Below are positions 34,340 to 43,651 of a stretch of 64,000 bases of DNA, piece after piece. The stretch comes from Neorhizobium lilium (GTDB lineage Bacteria; Pseudomonadota; Alphaproteobacteria; Rhizobiales; Rhizobiaceae). The stretch's first letter is position 1, and the number at the start of each line of letters is the position of its first letter. The stretch spans positions 124,001-188,000 of the forward strand of contig NZ_SBIP01000006.1 of NCBI RefSeq assembly GCF_004053875.1, in the 5' to 3' direction. Under the pieces are notes generated by a model. It had not been told where the DNA came from. It saw only the letters and a program-made list of their open reading frames with translations, and ran no database searches. The position numbers were made by a program, and so were the translations under genes.

Positions 34340-36457
34340 ATGATGGCAAAACAAGGCATCCGGTTGTCCGCTGACGTTGGCGGCACCTTTACCGATTTGG
34401 TGCTGGAACAGGGCAAGACCCGTTGGACATCCAAGGTTCTGACCACGCCCTCGCGACCGGAGGAAGGGGTTTTGACAGGAATCACGAAAATCCTCGGTCT
34501 AGCCGGCAAGACCATCGGCGAGATCAACACCTTCGTTCATGGCACGACGCTCGCGACCAACGCGATCATCGAACGGCGGGGCGCCAAGACCGCGCTGATC
34601 ACCACGGACGGCTTTCGTGACGTCGTCGAAATCGGCACGGAGAGCCGCTATGACCAGTATGAACTGGCCCTGGTTCGGCCGAAGCCCCTGGTCGAGCGGC
34701 CGTTCCGCTTTACCGTGCGCGAGCGCATGGACGCACGCGGCATCGAACTTCTGCCGCTGTCGGAGGAAGATGTTTCGGCGGTCGCAGCAGAGATCAAGGA
34801 TGCCGGTATTGAAAGCGTCGGCGTCAGCTTCCTGCATGCCTATGTCAATCCGGCCCATGAAGTGCGCGTTGGCGCCCTGCTGGCTGAGCTGCTTCCCGAC
34901 GTCACCGTCTCGCTTAGCCACGAGGTTTCACCGGAAATCCGCGAATATGAGCGGACCTCGACAACGCTTGCCAATGCTTATGTGCAGCCGCTAATCAGCG
35001 GCTACCTGAAGCGGCTGGATGACGCCTTGCGTGATCTCGGCTTTACCGGCTTTCTCTGCTTGATGACCTCGGGCGGCGGTTTGTCCTCGGTCGAGTCAGC
35101 ACGCCGTTTCCCCGTCCGCCTGGTCGAATCCGGTCCGGCTGGCGGCTCGATTTTTGCAGCCCAGATTGCCGCCCTCCTCAACGAACCGAAGGTGCTGGCC
35201 TTCGACATGGGCGGCACGACGGCCAAGGTCAGCCTGATCCACGATTTCCAGTCGGAAACCGTGCGCAGTTTTGAAGTCGATCGCGCCGCGCGCTTCCTGA
35301 AAGGCAGCGGCCTGCCCTTGCGCATTCCCGTGATCGAGATGGTGGAAATCGGGGCCGGCGGTGGCTCGATCGCCGGCCTAGACCTATTGAAGCGGGTCAC
35401 GGTTGGTCCAGAAAGTGCGTCTTCGGTTCCGGGCCCGGCCTGTTATGGTCGCGGCGGCACTGAAGCGACAGTGACGGACGCGGATCTGGTGCTCGGATTG
35501 ATCGACCCGGACGCCTTTGCCGGCGGCACCATCCAGCTCGACGTCAGCAAATCCAAGGCCGCGTTTGAAAAGACCGTCGGCGACCAGTTGTCGCTTGATG
35601 CAGAAATGTCTGCCTATGCGGTCTACGAAATGGTCTGCGAAAACATGGCAAGCGCCGCTCGCGTGCATGCGGTCGAACGCGGTGCCGTGACCAGCCAGCA
35701 CACAGTCATCGCTTTCGGAGGCGCTGCCCCCCTGCATGTGGCGCGGGTGGCCGACAAGATCGGCGCCAACCGCGTGGTCGTCCCCCCGAATGCCGGCGTC
35801 GGCTCGGCGGTCGGCTTCCTGGCCGCACCGATCTCCTACGAGGTGGTCCGCTCCGGCTATCAGCGGCTCGACAGTTTTGACCCAGAGGCCGCCAACAGCC
35901 TGCTCGACGACATCGCCGCCGAAATCCGCGGCTGGGTCGAGACGGCCGCTAATGGCGCGCCGCTTGTGCAGAAACGCGTCGCCTATATGCGTTACATGGG
36001 CCAGGGCCACGAAATCGCGGTCGAGCTGCCCAATGCCTTCCTGACCGCCAATGCGGCCAACGATTTCCGTGATCAGTTCGAGGCGGCCTATAAGATCCTG
36101 TTCAAGCGGGTGATCCCAAACGCTGCGATCGAAGTGATGGCGTGGTCGGTTTCGATATCAACCATCCCGACGCTGCCAGACGCGATCGACCCGGTCGAAC
36201 TGACGGATGCACCGGCGGCCACGGCTTCGAAGCGCTTCTTCGACGGCCGCGCCGGGGTGGCGATCGAGATCCCGCTCTATAGACGCCATGAGCTGAAACC
36301 TGGACAGCGTTTTTCCGGTCCGGCAATCGTCAGCGAGGCCGAAACATCGACCTTCGTCAGCGATGCTTTCGACGCCTGGATCGACGCGGCCGGCGCCATC
36401 GTCATGCAGCGCAAGCAGCGTCAGATCCTCAGCCAAACGGTCGAACAGGCCGCTTGA
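34340..36457 (+). CDS. hyuA: Hydantoinase/5-oxoprolinase-family subunit A (HyuA-like)
   Basis: About 705 residues; the ATG at 34340 follows AAGGAA. The N-terminal Hydant_A_N domain holds the ATP-binding ADVGGTFTDLVLEQGKTRW motif; the central hydantoinase_A domain shows VLAFDMGGTTAKVSLIHDF, SGGGLSSVESARRFPVRLVE and the glycine-rich EIGAGGGSIAGLDLL. HyuA works with HyuB on lactam-like substrates (hydantoins, 5-oxoproline, or related amides) using ATP. It is divergent from the DsbA-dpp operon and 38 bp upstream of hyuB, with which it forms the enzyme. Confidence 0.92.
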   Translation: MMAKQGIRLSADVGGTFTDLVLEQGKTRWTSKVLTTPSRPEEGVLTGITKILGLAGKTIGEINTFVHGTTLATNAIIERRGAKTALITTDGFRDVVEIGTESRYDQYELALVRPKPLVERPFRFTVRERMDARGIELLPLSEEDVSAVAAEIKDAGIESVGVSFLHAYVNPAHEVRVGALLAELLPDVTVSLSHEVSPEIREYERTSTTLANAYVQPLISGYLKRLDDALRDLGFTGFLCLMTSGGGLSSVESARRFPVRLVESGPAGGSIFAAQIAALLNEPKVLAFDMGGTTAKVSLIHDFQSETVRSFEVDRAARFLKGSGLPLRIPVIEMVEIGAGGGSIAGLDLLKRVTVGPESASSVPGPACYGRGGTEATVTDADLVLGLIDPDAFAGGTIQLDVSKSKAAFEKTVGDQLSLDAEMSAYAVYEMVCENMASAARVHAVERGAVTSQHTVIAFGGAAPLHVARVADKIGANRVVVPPNAGVGSAVGFLAAPISYEVVRSGYQRLDSFDPEAANSLLDDIAAEIRGWVETAANGAPLVQKRVAYMRYMGQGHEIAVELPNAFLTANAANDFRDQFEAAYKILFKRVIPNAAIEVMAWSVSISTIPTLPDAIDPVELTDAPAATASKRFFDGRAGVAIEIPLYRRHELKPGQRFSGPAIVSEAETSTFVSDAFDAWIDAAGAIVMQRKQRQILSQTVEQAA

Positions 36458-36495
36458 CGACGCCCACCCCTCTCATCTTCGCAGGAACCGATCTT

Positions 36496-38172
36496 ATGAG
36501 CCGAGAAAAACTGTCCCTCATCGACAAGCAGGTACTTTGGAACCGTCTGATAGCGGTGGTCGAAGAACAGGCCCAGACCCTGCAGCGCACCGCCTTTTCG
36601 ACCATCGTGCGTGAATCGGGTGATCTGGCCGCTGGCGTGTTCGACACCCGGGGCCGGATGATTGCCCAGGCAGTAACCGGCACGCCAGGCCATATCAATA
36701 CAATGGCCCTCAATGTTGGCCACGTGCTTGCAGCCCACCCCGCTGAGACGATGCTCGACGGCGACGTCTATATTACCAACGATCCCTGGCTCGGCACCGG
36801 CCATACTAACGACTTCTGCATCACCACCCCAGTGTTCCGCAACGGCGCGATGGTCGGCCTGTTCGCCTGCAATTGCCATCTAATGGATATCGGCGGCGTG
36901 CTCGGACCGAATGCCTCGACAGACCTCTACATGGAAGGCCTGATCATCCCGATCCTCAAGCTGGTTGAGGCGGGCGTGGTCAACGAAACGCTGATGGCGA
37001 TGATCCGGACGAACACGCGCCTGCCGGTCGACACCGAAGGCGACGTCTACGCTATGATCTCCTGCAATGATGTCGGCTATGCCGGCCTCAACATGATGAT
37101 GGATGAATACCAGCTCGACAGCATCGAAGAGCTGTCCGATCATGTGATCGACACGTCGCGCGAAGCGGTGCTGGCCAATATCCGGGCTATGCCCTTCGGC
37201 ACCTGGCATTCGGAAATGTGGATCGATGGCTACGACGAGCCGCTGTTGCTGAAATGCGGCGTTACCATATCCAACGACGGTATCAATGTCGACTTTACCG
37301 GCTCGTCGCCGATGGTCCGTAACAATATCAATGTGCCGATCTGCTATACGCTCGCCTATACCTCATTCGGCGTCGGCTGCATCGTCGCCAAGGGCATTCC
37401 CAACAATGCCGGCTCGCTGGAGCCGATCACGGTCAGTTCGCCGGAAGGCACGATCATGCATGCGCAGAAGCCGGCCGCCGTCGTCTCGCGACACATCGTC
37501 GGCATCAGCCTGCCGGATCTCGTTTTTGGCGCGCTGCGCCAGGCCGTCCCTGAACGCGTGCCGGCCGAAGGCGCGGGCTGCCTGTGGGGGGTCAACGCCG
37601 CCGGCCCCCGCACCAGCCCGACCAAATACGGTGACGAGTTCCGCGTTGGCGTTGTTACCACCGGCGGCATGGGCGCCCTGCCATTTCGCGACGGGCTGTC
37701 GGCCACCGGCTATCCGAGCGGCGTGCGCGGCGGTCCGATCGAAATTTTCGAATCGATGTCGACGCTGGTCGTCTGGCGCAAGCAGTATCGCCAGGACAGC
37801 GGTGGCGCTGGCAAATATCGTGGTGGCCTTGGGCAGGAAATCGAAGTCGGCAACTCCATTCCTGAGCCATTCACCTATTTCGCCTCGTATGAGCGCACCA
37901 AGGTGGCAGCCCGCGGCGCTGCCGGCGGCCTTGACGGTGAAAAAGGTTCATTGACGCTCAGCACAGGCGAAAAACTCCCCGGCAAGGGCAACTATACGAT
38001 ACCGGTTGGCACCCGGATTTTCGTCCATTCGCCGGGCGCCGGCGGTCACGGCAATCCATTAGAACGCGACCGAGATGCGGTAGAGCGCGATCTGGAACTT
38101 GGTCTGATCTCGGCAGAAGCTGCCGAAAAACTGTACGGCCACAAGGCTTTTCCATCGATGGCAGCTGAATGA
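36496..38172 (+). CDS. hyuB: Hydantoinase/5-oxoprolinase-family subunit B (HyuB-like)
   Basis: A 558-residue protein from ATG 36496, beginning MSREKLSLIDKQVLWNRLIA. The hydantoinase_B domain contains LQRTAFSTIVRESGDLAAGV, the acidic metal/phosphate region VYITNDPWLGTGHTNDFCIT and GSSPMVRNNINVPICYTLAY. The C-terminal glycine-rich loop HSPGAGGHGNPLERDRDA is typical. Length is on the short-normal side of the family (520-590 residues). It completes the ATP-dependent lactamase with HyuA. Confidence 0.92.
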   Translation: MSREKLSLIDKQVLWNRLIAVVEEQAQTLQRTAFSTIVRESGDLAAGVFDTRGRMIAQAVTGTPGHINTMALNVGHVLAAHPAETMLDGDVYITNDPWLGTGHTNDFCITTPVFRNGAMVGLFACNCHLMDIGGVLGPNASTDLYMEGLIIPILKLVEAGVVNETLMAMIRTNTRLPVDTEGDVYAMISCNDVGYAGLNMMMDEYQLDSIEELSDHVIDTSREAVLANIRAMPFGTWHSEMWIDGYDEPLLLKCGVTISNDGINVDFTGSSPMVRNNINVPICYTLAYTSFGVGCIVAKGIPNNAGSLEPITVSSPEGTIMHAQKPAAVVSRHIVGISLPDLVFGALRQAVPERVPAEGAGCLWGVNAAGPRTSPTKYGDEFRVGVVTTGGMGALPFRDGLSATGYPSGVRGGPIEIFESMSTLVVWRKQYRQDSGGAGKYRGGLGQEIEVGNSIPEPFTYFASYERTKVAARGAAGGLDGEKGSLTLSTGEKLPGKGNYTIPVGTRIFVHSPGAGGHGNPLERDRDAVERDLELGLISAEAAEKLYGHKAFPSMAAE

Positions 38173-38195
38173 CGCCCTCGGTCCGACCATCAAAA

Positions 38196-38879
38196 TTATT
38201 GCGCGGGCTTGGCCATCATGCCGGCAAGCCCGAGGGACAGGCTGCGGTGGAACATTCCCAGCCCCTCTTCGACATCCACAGCCCCCGTCTGCACCCAGCG
38301 GCGGATCACGCCCTGGAAAATATAATAGACGAGGTCTCCGATCTCGGGCGCCGGAACGGTTCCAATGAGCTCGCCGATCCGCTGGGCGTGCACAGCCCGT
38401 CGTATTGCCTCAGTCTTCATGGCGATCGCCCCTTCGCCGTGCCGGCGGGCCTGTTTACCGACGAAAAACAGGAATTCCGAGAGAATGATTTTCGCCATTT
38501 CGGGATTGGCGTTGTGCATGATGAAATAAGGCCGGTAGCAGGCGATCATCTGATCGACAAACGCACCATCGACCGGCGTTTCGCTGAAGCTGCGAATGGC
38601 GCTCGCAAAGTCCTCGGCACTCGCGAGAAATGCGATATCGCGCTTGTTGTCGGCGTAGAGAAACAGGGTGCCAGTGGCCACACCGGCAAGCTTGGCGATT
38701 TCTTGCATGGTCGCGTCTTCGAAGCCCTTTTTGGTAAAAACCTGCTTGGCCGCCTTGGCGATCTTGGCGAGCTTCTTCTGCTTGTTGCCGTCGCGTTTGC
38801 CAACCGCTTCTTCGGAAAGGAGTTTGGGAGCGGCTCGCTGAGATACAGATGGTTTGGAGACTTTGCCGGGAACTGCCAT
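38196..38879 (-). CDS. TetR/AcrR-family transcriptional regulator
   Basis: About 227 residues from ATG 38879. The N-terminal DNA-binding domain is KIAKAAKQVFTKKGFEDATM, QEIAKLAGVATGTLFLYADN, KRDIAFLASAED, preceded by a basic tail (KLLSEEAVGKRDGNKQKKL); the remaining ~140 residues form the ligand pocket. The upstream in-frame ATG (38909) overlaps the probable operator and is less likely. It is convergent with hyuB and divergent from the binding-protein gene, so its likely targets are the ABC, hyu and binding-protein genes. Confidence 0.88.
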   Translation of the reverse strand: MAVPGKVSKPSVSQRAAPKLLSEEAVGKRDGNKQKKLAKIAKAAKQVFTKKGFEDATMQEIAKLAGVATGTLFLYADNKRDIAFLASAEDFASAIRSFSETPVDGAFVDQMIACYRPYFIMHNANPEMAKIILSEFLFFVGKQARRHGEGAIAMKTEAIRRAVHAQRIGELIGTVPAPEIGDLVYYIFQGVIRRWVQTGAVDVEEGLGMFHRSLSLGLAGMMAKPAQ

Positions 38880-38897
38880 GTCGATAAACCGATACAC

Positions 38898-38910
38898 GAA
38901 TAAATTCATT
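38898..38910. promoter_or_regulatory. TetR-type candidate box ahead of TetR and binding-protein genes
   Basis: GAATAAATTCATT, 12 of 13 bases identical to the site at 34086-34098, lies 20 bp upstream of the TetR start and in the divergent gap with the solute-binding-protein gene. The half-site GGATTCATT recurs at 38991-38999 nearer the second gene. Fits autoregulation plus control of the transporter. Confidence 0.5.
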
Positions 38911-39072
38911 TTCTAATGACCGCAGTCGTCGAGCTCGTCAAGGCAAGAAAATATGCCATCCGGAATAAATTTTCCCTAGATAAAAAAATGGATTCATTTT
39001 TTGGTTCGACAAAATATCCGCCAGCATTTGTCCAATCGCCGTTCCAAGGCGGCCAACCCTGAGGAGCTTTCT

Positions 39073-40671
39073 ATGTCAAACACTTTATTCCGCCTTTCAA
39101 GACGCTCAATGCTTGCCGGAATTGCCAGCGCTTCGGTACTCGCGCACGCCGGCATGGCATGGGCGCAGGCCGCGCCCGTTAAGGGTGGAACGATGACGAT
39201 CCTGCCAGGCTGGGAACCGCCAATGTTGGTGTCGCTGGCAAGCGCCTCGAGCTTGCCCCTAAGTCCGAAGGTGACTGAGGGGCTGCTTGAGTTTGACCGC
39301 GACCTAAAGCCGCGAGCGCAACTGGCGACGGAATGGCTGGTTTCCGACGACGCGCTCACCTACACGTTCAAGCTTCGCCGGGGTGTCAAATGGCATGATG
39401 GTAAGGATTTCACCGCAGCAGATGTTGCCTATTCACTGCAGACGCTCAAGACAATCCATCCCCGTGGACGATCGACCTTTGCCCATGTGGTCGCCATCGA
39501 GACACCGGATGACCACACCGTAATCATCAAGCTCGACAAGCCGACCTTGTTCATGTTGACGGCCCTGTCGGCCGCCGAATCGCCGATTGTGCCGAAGCAT
39601 ATCTACGACGGGTCTGACCCAGCCACCAACCCCGCCAACATGGCGCCAATCGGCACCGGACCCTTCATCTTCAAGGAGTGGGTCCGCGGCAGCCATGTCG
39701 CCTATGAGCGCAATCCGAACTATTGGGACGCCGGAAAACCTTATCTGGACCGGTTGATTGCACGATTTATCCCGGATCAGGCGGCGCGGTCCGTGGGCTT
39801 CGAAACCGGCGAACTCGACGCCGGGTTCCGCACACCCGTCGCCCTGAATGACGTTGATCGGCTGAGCCAACTTGCCAACGTTGCATTTGAATCCGGTGGC
39901 TACGAATATTCCCCGCCGAACAATATGTGCCTGGAATTCAACCTCGACCGGCCGACCTTTGCGATCGACAAGGTGCGCCAGGCGATTGCTCATGCCATGG
40001 ATCGGCCGGCGATGTGCAAGATTGTCTTTTTCGGAAAGGCCGTCCCGTCGGCGTCACCCGTCGTTCCAGGTTTGAAAGCCTTCCACAATCCAATGCCGAG
40101 CCCCTATCCGTTCAATCTGGAAAAGGCTAAGGCGCTGCTGGACGAGGCCGGCTTCCCCTTGAAGAACGGCAAGCGTTTTTCCGTGACGCTGGACCATCAG
40201 ACCGACGATGTCGTCAAGCGGCTGGGTGAATTCATTCGTGCCACGTTGTCGCGCATCGGCGTCGAAGTCACGCTGCGTGGGTCGGATCTAGGCGCGATTG
40301 CCAAACGGGTCTACACCGATCGCGATTTCGACATGCAGATCGCCAGCCTAAGCCCCTTGTTCGATCCGCAATTGGGTGTACAGCGCACCTACTGGTCTAA
40401 AAACTTCGTCAAGGGCGTGCCCTATTCCAATGCCACACATTATGCCAATCCGGAGGTCGACAGACTGCTGGAGGCTTCGACGATCGAAGCCAACCAGGCG
40501 AAGCGCGTCGAGATGTGGATGAAGATCCAGGAGCTGGTGATGACCGACGTCCCAACCATCAATCTGGTCATGCCGACGTGGGAGACAATTCATTCGAAGC
40601 GTGCGATGGGCCTTGCGGATACCGGCTCCGGGTTCGAAGGTACGTTTGCAAGCGCCTACGTAGCCGCCTAA
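39073..40671 (+). CDS. Solute-binding protein of a dipeptide-type ABC transporter (SBP_bac_5)
   Basis: A 532-residue periplasmic protein. The N-terminal signal contains the twin arginine SRRSMLAGIASASVLAHAGM ending AWAQA, consistent with Tat export. The mature part shows the SBP_bac_5 features TYTFKLRRGVKWHDGKDFTA, IPDQAARSVGFETGELDAGF and IDKVRQAIAHAMDRPAMCKI. It captures a peptide-like or other small solute and hands it to the DppB-C/D-F permease. It is downstream of the TetR gene, separate from the rest of the transporter by hyuAB, and an intrinsic terminator follows it. Confidence 0.92.
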   Translation: MSNTLFRLSRRSMLAGIASASVLAHAGMAWAQAAPVKGGTMTILPGWEPPMLVSLASASSLPLSPKVTEGLLEFDRDLKPRAQLATEWLVSDDALTYTFKLRRGVKWHDGKDFTAADVAYSLQTLKTIHPRGRSTFAHVVAIETPDDHTVIIKLDKPTLFMLTALSAAESPIVPKHIYDGSDPATNPANMAPIGTGPFIFKEWVRGSHVAYERNPNYWDAGKPYLDRLIARFIPDQAARSVGFETGELDAGFRTPVALNDVDRLSQLANVAFESGGYEYSPPNNMCLEFNLDRPTFAIDKVRQAIAHAMDRPAMCKIVFFGKAVPSASPVVPGLKAFHNPMPSPYPFNLEKAKALLDEAGFPLKNGKRFSVTLDHQTDDVVKRLGEFIRATLSRIGVEVTLRGSDLGAIAKRVYTDRDFDMQIASLSPLFDPQLGVQRTYWSKNFVKGVPYSNATHYANPEVDRLLEASTIEANQAKRVEMWMKIQELVMTDVPTINLVMPTWETIHSKRAMGLADTGSGFEGTFASAYVAA

Positions 40672-40683
40672 GACAATGCAATG

Positions 40684-40716
40684 GGGACGACGGCAAACGC
40701 CGTTGTCCCTTATTTG
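40684..40716 (+). terminator. Rho-independent terminator after the binding-protein gene
   Basis: GGGACGACGGC pairs with GCCGTTGTCCC (one G-T mismatch) around an AAAC loop, followed by TTATTT. It lies 12 bp after the stop of the binding-protein gene and before the aminotransferase-like gene, so the latter probably needs readthrough or its own promoter. Confidence 0.7.
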
Positions 40717-40726
40717 GACATAGATC

Positions 40727-41905
40727 ATGACCCATGTTGAAGAGCTCGAACTCGATTTTTTGCGCGCGCGGTTAAGCGCAAAATGGGCAACGTTTGACGA
40801 ACATGTGCTGCCGTCCAATCCGGCGGAGATGGACTTTGCCACCGCACCCCCCATTCAAAGGGCGATGGAGCGCGTGGTCGCCAAACAGCAATACGGCTAT
40901 TCGCCGCGCGGCAGCGACAGTCCCGCCGTCCTGCTGGCCGAGGCTTTCGCCCGCCGGATGCACGACAAGTTCGGCTGGGCCGATGCGGATCCATCGCGGG
41001 TCGTGATCGTCAACGATCTGGTTCAGGCTCTCATGGCTTCGGTGCTGGCTTTTTCCGAGCCGGATCAGGGCGTTGTCCTGCAAGTGCCGGCCTACCCAGC
41101 TTTTCTCGGGATCGTTGCCCAGTCCGGCCGGCGCCTCGTCGCCAATCGGATGATCGACACCGGGAGCAGCTACATCCTCGATGCCGACGACTTTGTCGCC
41201 ATCACGACCAGCGACGTCAAGGTGCTGCTGCTATGCCTGCCGCAGAATCCCACCGGCCGGGTGTTCGGCAAGTCCGAACTTGCGCCGCTGATCCAGCATG
41301 CGATCGACAACGACATGGTGATCGTTTCCGACGAGATCCATGCCGACCTGATGCTCGACGGACGTGTCCACGTGCCGCTTGCCAAAATGTTTCCGGAAGC
41401 GGGCGACAGAACCATCACCCTCTATTCCGCGACCAAGAGCTTCAACATTCCAGGCCTGCGCACGGCCATTATGCATTTTGGCTCCGCAATCCTTCAAGAG
41501 CGGTTTACGGCTAAAATTCCGCCCTTCCTGCTTGGTACGCCGGCGGTGCCCGGTTACTTTGCCACTCTGGCAGCGTGGGAAGAGGCCGGAAACTGGTGCG
41601 ATCACCTCGTCGAGGTGCTAGCCCGCAACCGCGACCACATGCATGGTCGCTTTGCCGCGGAACTGCCAGAGATCAAGATCTACACGCCGGAAGCGACCTA
41701 CCTGCTCTGGCTAGACTGCGCCGGTCTGCCCACATCTGGCGTGCCCTACGAGAATTTTCTCGAGCAAGCACAGGTCGCGGGTGGAGATGGGCGCAATTTC
41801 GGTGCTGGCTATGACCGGTTTGTGCGACTCAACTTTGCTAGCTCCAGAACGATTCTTGACGAAAAGATCGATCGGATCGTTAGAACTGTCCGAGCAAATC
41901 AATGA
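40727..41905 (+). CDS. PLP-dependent C-S lyase / aminotransferase (MalY/PatB-like)
   Basis: A 392-residue fold-type I PLP enzyme. It opens with a KW(A/x)xF-type motif (LSAKWATFDEHVLPSNPAEM, DFATAPPIQRAMERVV), the sign of MalY/PatB cystathionine beta-lyases, and carries the PLP-lysine segment TLYSATKSFNIPGLRTAIMH, with NPTG (LPQNPTGRVF) and VSDEIHADLM. C-S lyases release thiol, pyruvate and ammonia from cysteine conjugates or cystathionine. Follows the terminator; placed with the transporter/hyu genes it may cleave the imported compound. Aminotransferase activity cannot be excluded. Confidence 0.85.
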   Translation: MTHVEELELDFLRARLSAKWATFDEHVLPSNPAEMDFATAPPIQRAMERVVAKQQYGYSPRGSDSPAVLLAEAFARRMHDKFGWADADPSRVVIVNDLVQALMASVLAFSEPDQGVVLQVPAYPAFLGIVAQSGRRLVANRMIDTGSSYILDADDFVAITTSDVKVLLLCLPQNPTGRVFGKSELAPLIQHAIDNDMVIVSDEIHADLMLDGRVHVPLAKMFPEAGDRTITLYSATKSFNIPGLRTAIMHFGSAILQERFTAKIPPFLLGTPAVPGYFATLAAWEEAGNWCDHLVEVLARNRDHMHGRFAAELPEIKIYTPEATYLLWLDCAGLPTSGVPYENFLEQAQVAGGDGRNFGAGYDRFVRLNFASSRTILDEKIDRIVRTVRANQ

Positions 41906-42151
41906 AATAGCTGCGGATCGATGATGAAGGAATCATAATCTTTTCGTTTAATTGCAACGGAGGTAGCATTCTGGCGTGCGGCATACCTCAGGTAAGACGT
42001 GGAGAAGGAAAACACACGCTTGATTCTCGCTTTGAAATCCCATCAGGGCTGAGTGGCGGCGTACGCCGTGGCGGAGTGAAGTCGCTAAAAATTCTTTGAA
42101 GGCTAAGCGAAGACAGCAGATCAAACGACCACAACCCCTATCGATCCTTGG

Positions 42152-42280
42152 CTAGTTAAATTTTTCGTAAGGCTTTGGGTATATTTTAAGATTACCGGAT
42201 CCCTCCCCCGGTTCAACGCTTCTGCCGTCGAGCCCAACATGTATTGCTTTAGGTTTGACGGCAGTCACGGTTTCAAGCAT
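42152..42280 (-). CDS. Small protein, 42 residues, unknown function
   Basis: On the minus strand an ATG at 42280, with an AAGGAGAAG ribosome site 7-14 bases upstream, encodes MLETVTAVKPKAIHVGLDGR, SVEPGEGSGNLKIYPKPYEK and FN before TAG at 42152. The excellent ribosome site and balanced composition suggest a genuine small gene or the N-terminal stub of a longer one that ran on before a nonsense mutation. It follows the glycerate kinase remnant on the same strand. No family recognised. Confidence 0.5.
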   Translation of the reverse strand: MLETVTAVKPKAIHVGLDGRSVEPGEGSGNLKIYPKPYEKFN

Positions 42281-42307
42281 GCCATTCTTCTCCTTGCGAC
42301 TGAGAGG

Positions 42308-43651
42308 CTATTGCGCACGCCGCTTCGCTGATCTCGCTGAACTATCGCCGTGCGGCCGATAAGCGGCTAATGCCTGGCGGTTTTGTGGGTGTAAAGAGAC
42401 CAACGCCTCGCGATTCCTTTCCACAAACTGGCGGTGGTTTCGAAAGTTTGGACGGCCGATAGGCTGAAGAACTGTCATTGCTAGCCAACAGTTGACGCGC
42501 ATCGAAGTCCAGACCGAGCAGCCGGTAATAGTCGTCCCATCGACGAAAGCACCCGCGTGCGTGCCTGAACCATCGAGGCCGTCGGTATCAGCAGCCAGTG
42601 CTGAAATCTGATAGCCATCGACGGCAAGTGCGAAGGCAAGCGCGAACTCACTATTCCGGCCGCCCCGGCCCCCGGGCACCCTGAGAGTGACGGTCGTTTC
42701 ACCGCCCGAGAGCAGCTCGGCCGGCTTCTTAAAGGGGCGATCGCGTGACGCGACCTCTCGGGCAAGGGCGGCATGGACAGTTGCAACATCCCGGCTTTCT
42801 CCCTCGATTGAATCGGACAGAATAAAAGGCGTATAACCATGTTTGCGGGCGACCGCGCAGGCAGCCTCCAATGAGACGCCTGCTGAAGCGACGATATGAT
42901 GCTCGTGGCGGTCAAAGACTGCGTCGGTCGGATCGGGGGCATCGGCCGCCGCCGAGTTCAGATGCGCAAGTATCGTCTGCGGCAAATCGAGCTTGTAGTG
43001 CTTGACGACCGCTAGCGCATCCTGGCGCTTACCGACGGTCGGCCCGGAAGCGACTAGGGCGGGATTGTCACCCGGGATATCCGAGATGATAAGGCCAACG
43101 ACGCGGGCTTTGGTTGCCGCCGCCAGACGGCCCCCTTGATTGTTGAAAAATGTTTCTGACCAAGTTCGTTGCGGAAATTGGCGCACCGGAGGCCAGCAAA
43201 ATCGTGTTGAGTGCGATTTCGTCTTCGAGCGTCATGCCGTCGGGTGGGGAGGGCAACAGTGCCGAGCCGCAGCCCGGTATGAGCGCAATAACAAGATCTT
43301 CGGGTCCGAGCTCCGCCACCATCTGCAAGACGCGCCTCGATGCTTCGAGACCAGCTCCATCCGGCACAGGATAAGCCGCCTCCAGGATTTCGATCGATCG
43401 GGTCGTGCAACCGTATCCGTAGCGTGTCACGACGAGGCCGCTGAGCTGCCCTTGCCAAGCATCTACCAAGGCAGCGGCCATCTGCGCGGCACCTTTGCCC
43501 GCGCCAACGACGATGGTGCGGCCCCGCGCGGGCGGCACTGGCAGATGTTTGCGAACTCCGCCAGGGGATCTGCCGCATCGACCGCCGACCGATACAGCTC
43601 TTCGAGCAGACTGCGGTGCTTGACCAGGTTCAGCACTTTATCGTTGTCCAA
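42308..43651 (-). pseudogene. Glycerate kinase (MOFRL/GckA/TtuD family), multiply frameshifted
   Basis: Segments of one ~420-residue glycerate 2-kinase lie in alternating minus-strand frames: HRSLLEELYRSAVDAADPLA (43.6 kb), RTIVVGAGKGAAQMAAALVD through VIALIPGCGSALLPSPPDGM (43.5-43.2 kb), KHFSTIKG (43.14 kb), then GRLAAATKARVVGLIISDIP, GDNPALVASGPTV and GGRGGRNSEFALAFALAVDG (to 42.5 kb), and finally RLLGLDFDARQLLASNDS in yet another frame. At least four indels; the C-terminal ATP-site residues end in garbage. Its first codons overlap the end of the TctC remnant. Confidence 0.85.

Noticed and set aside
40684..40716. A regulatory riboswitch before the MalY-type gene
   Set aside because: The hairpin is followed by a T-rich stretch and lies right after the preceding stop codon, so a simple terminator explains it.
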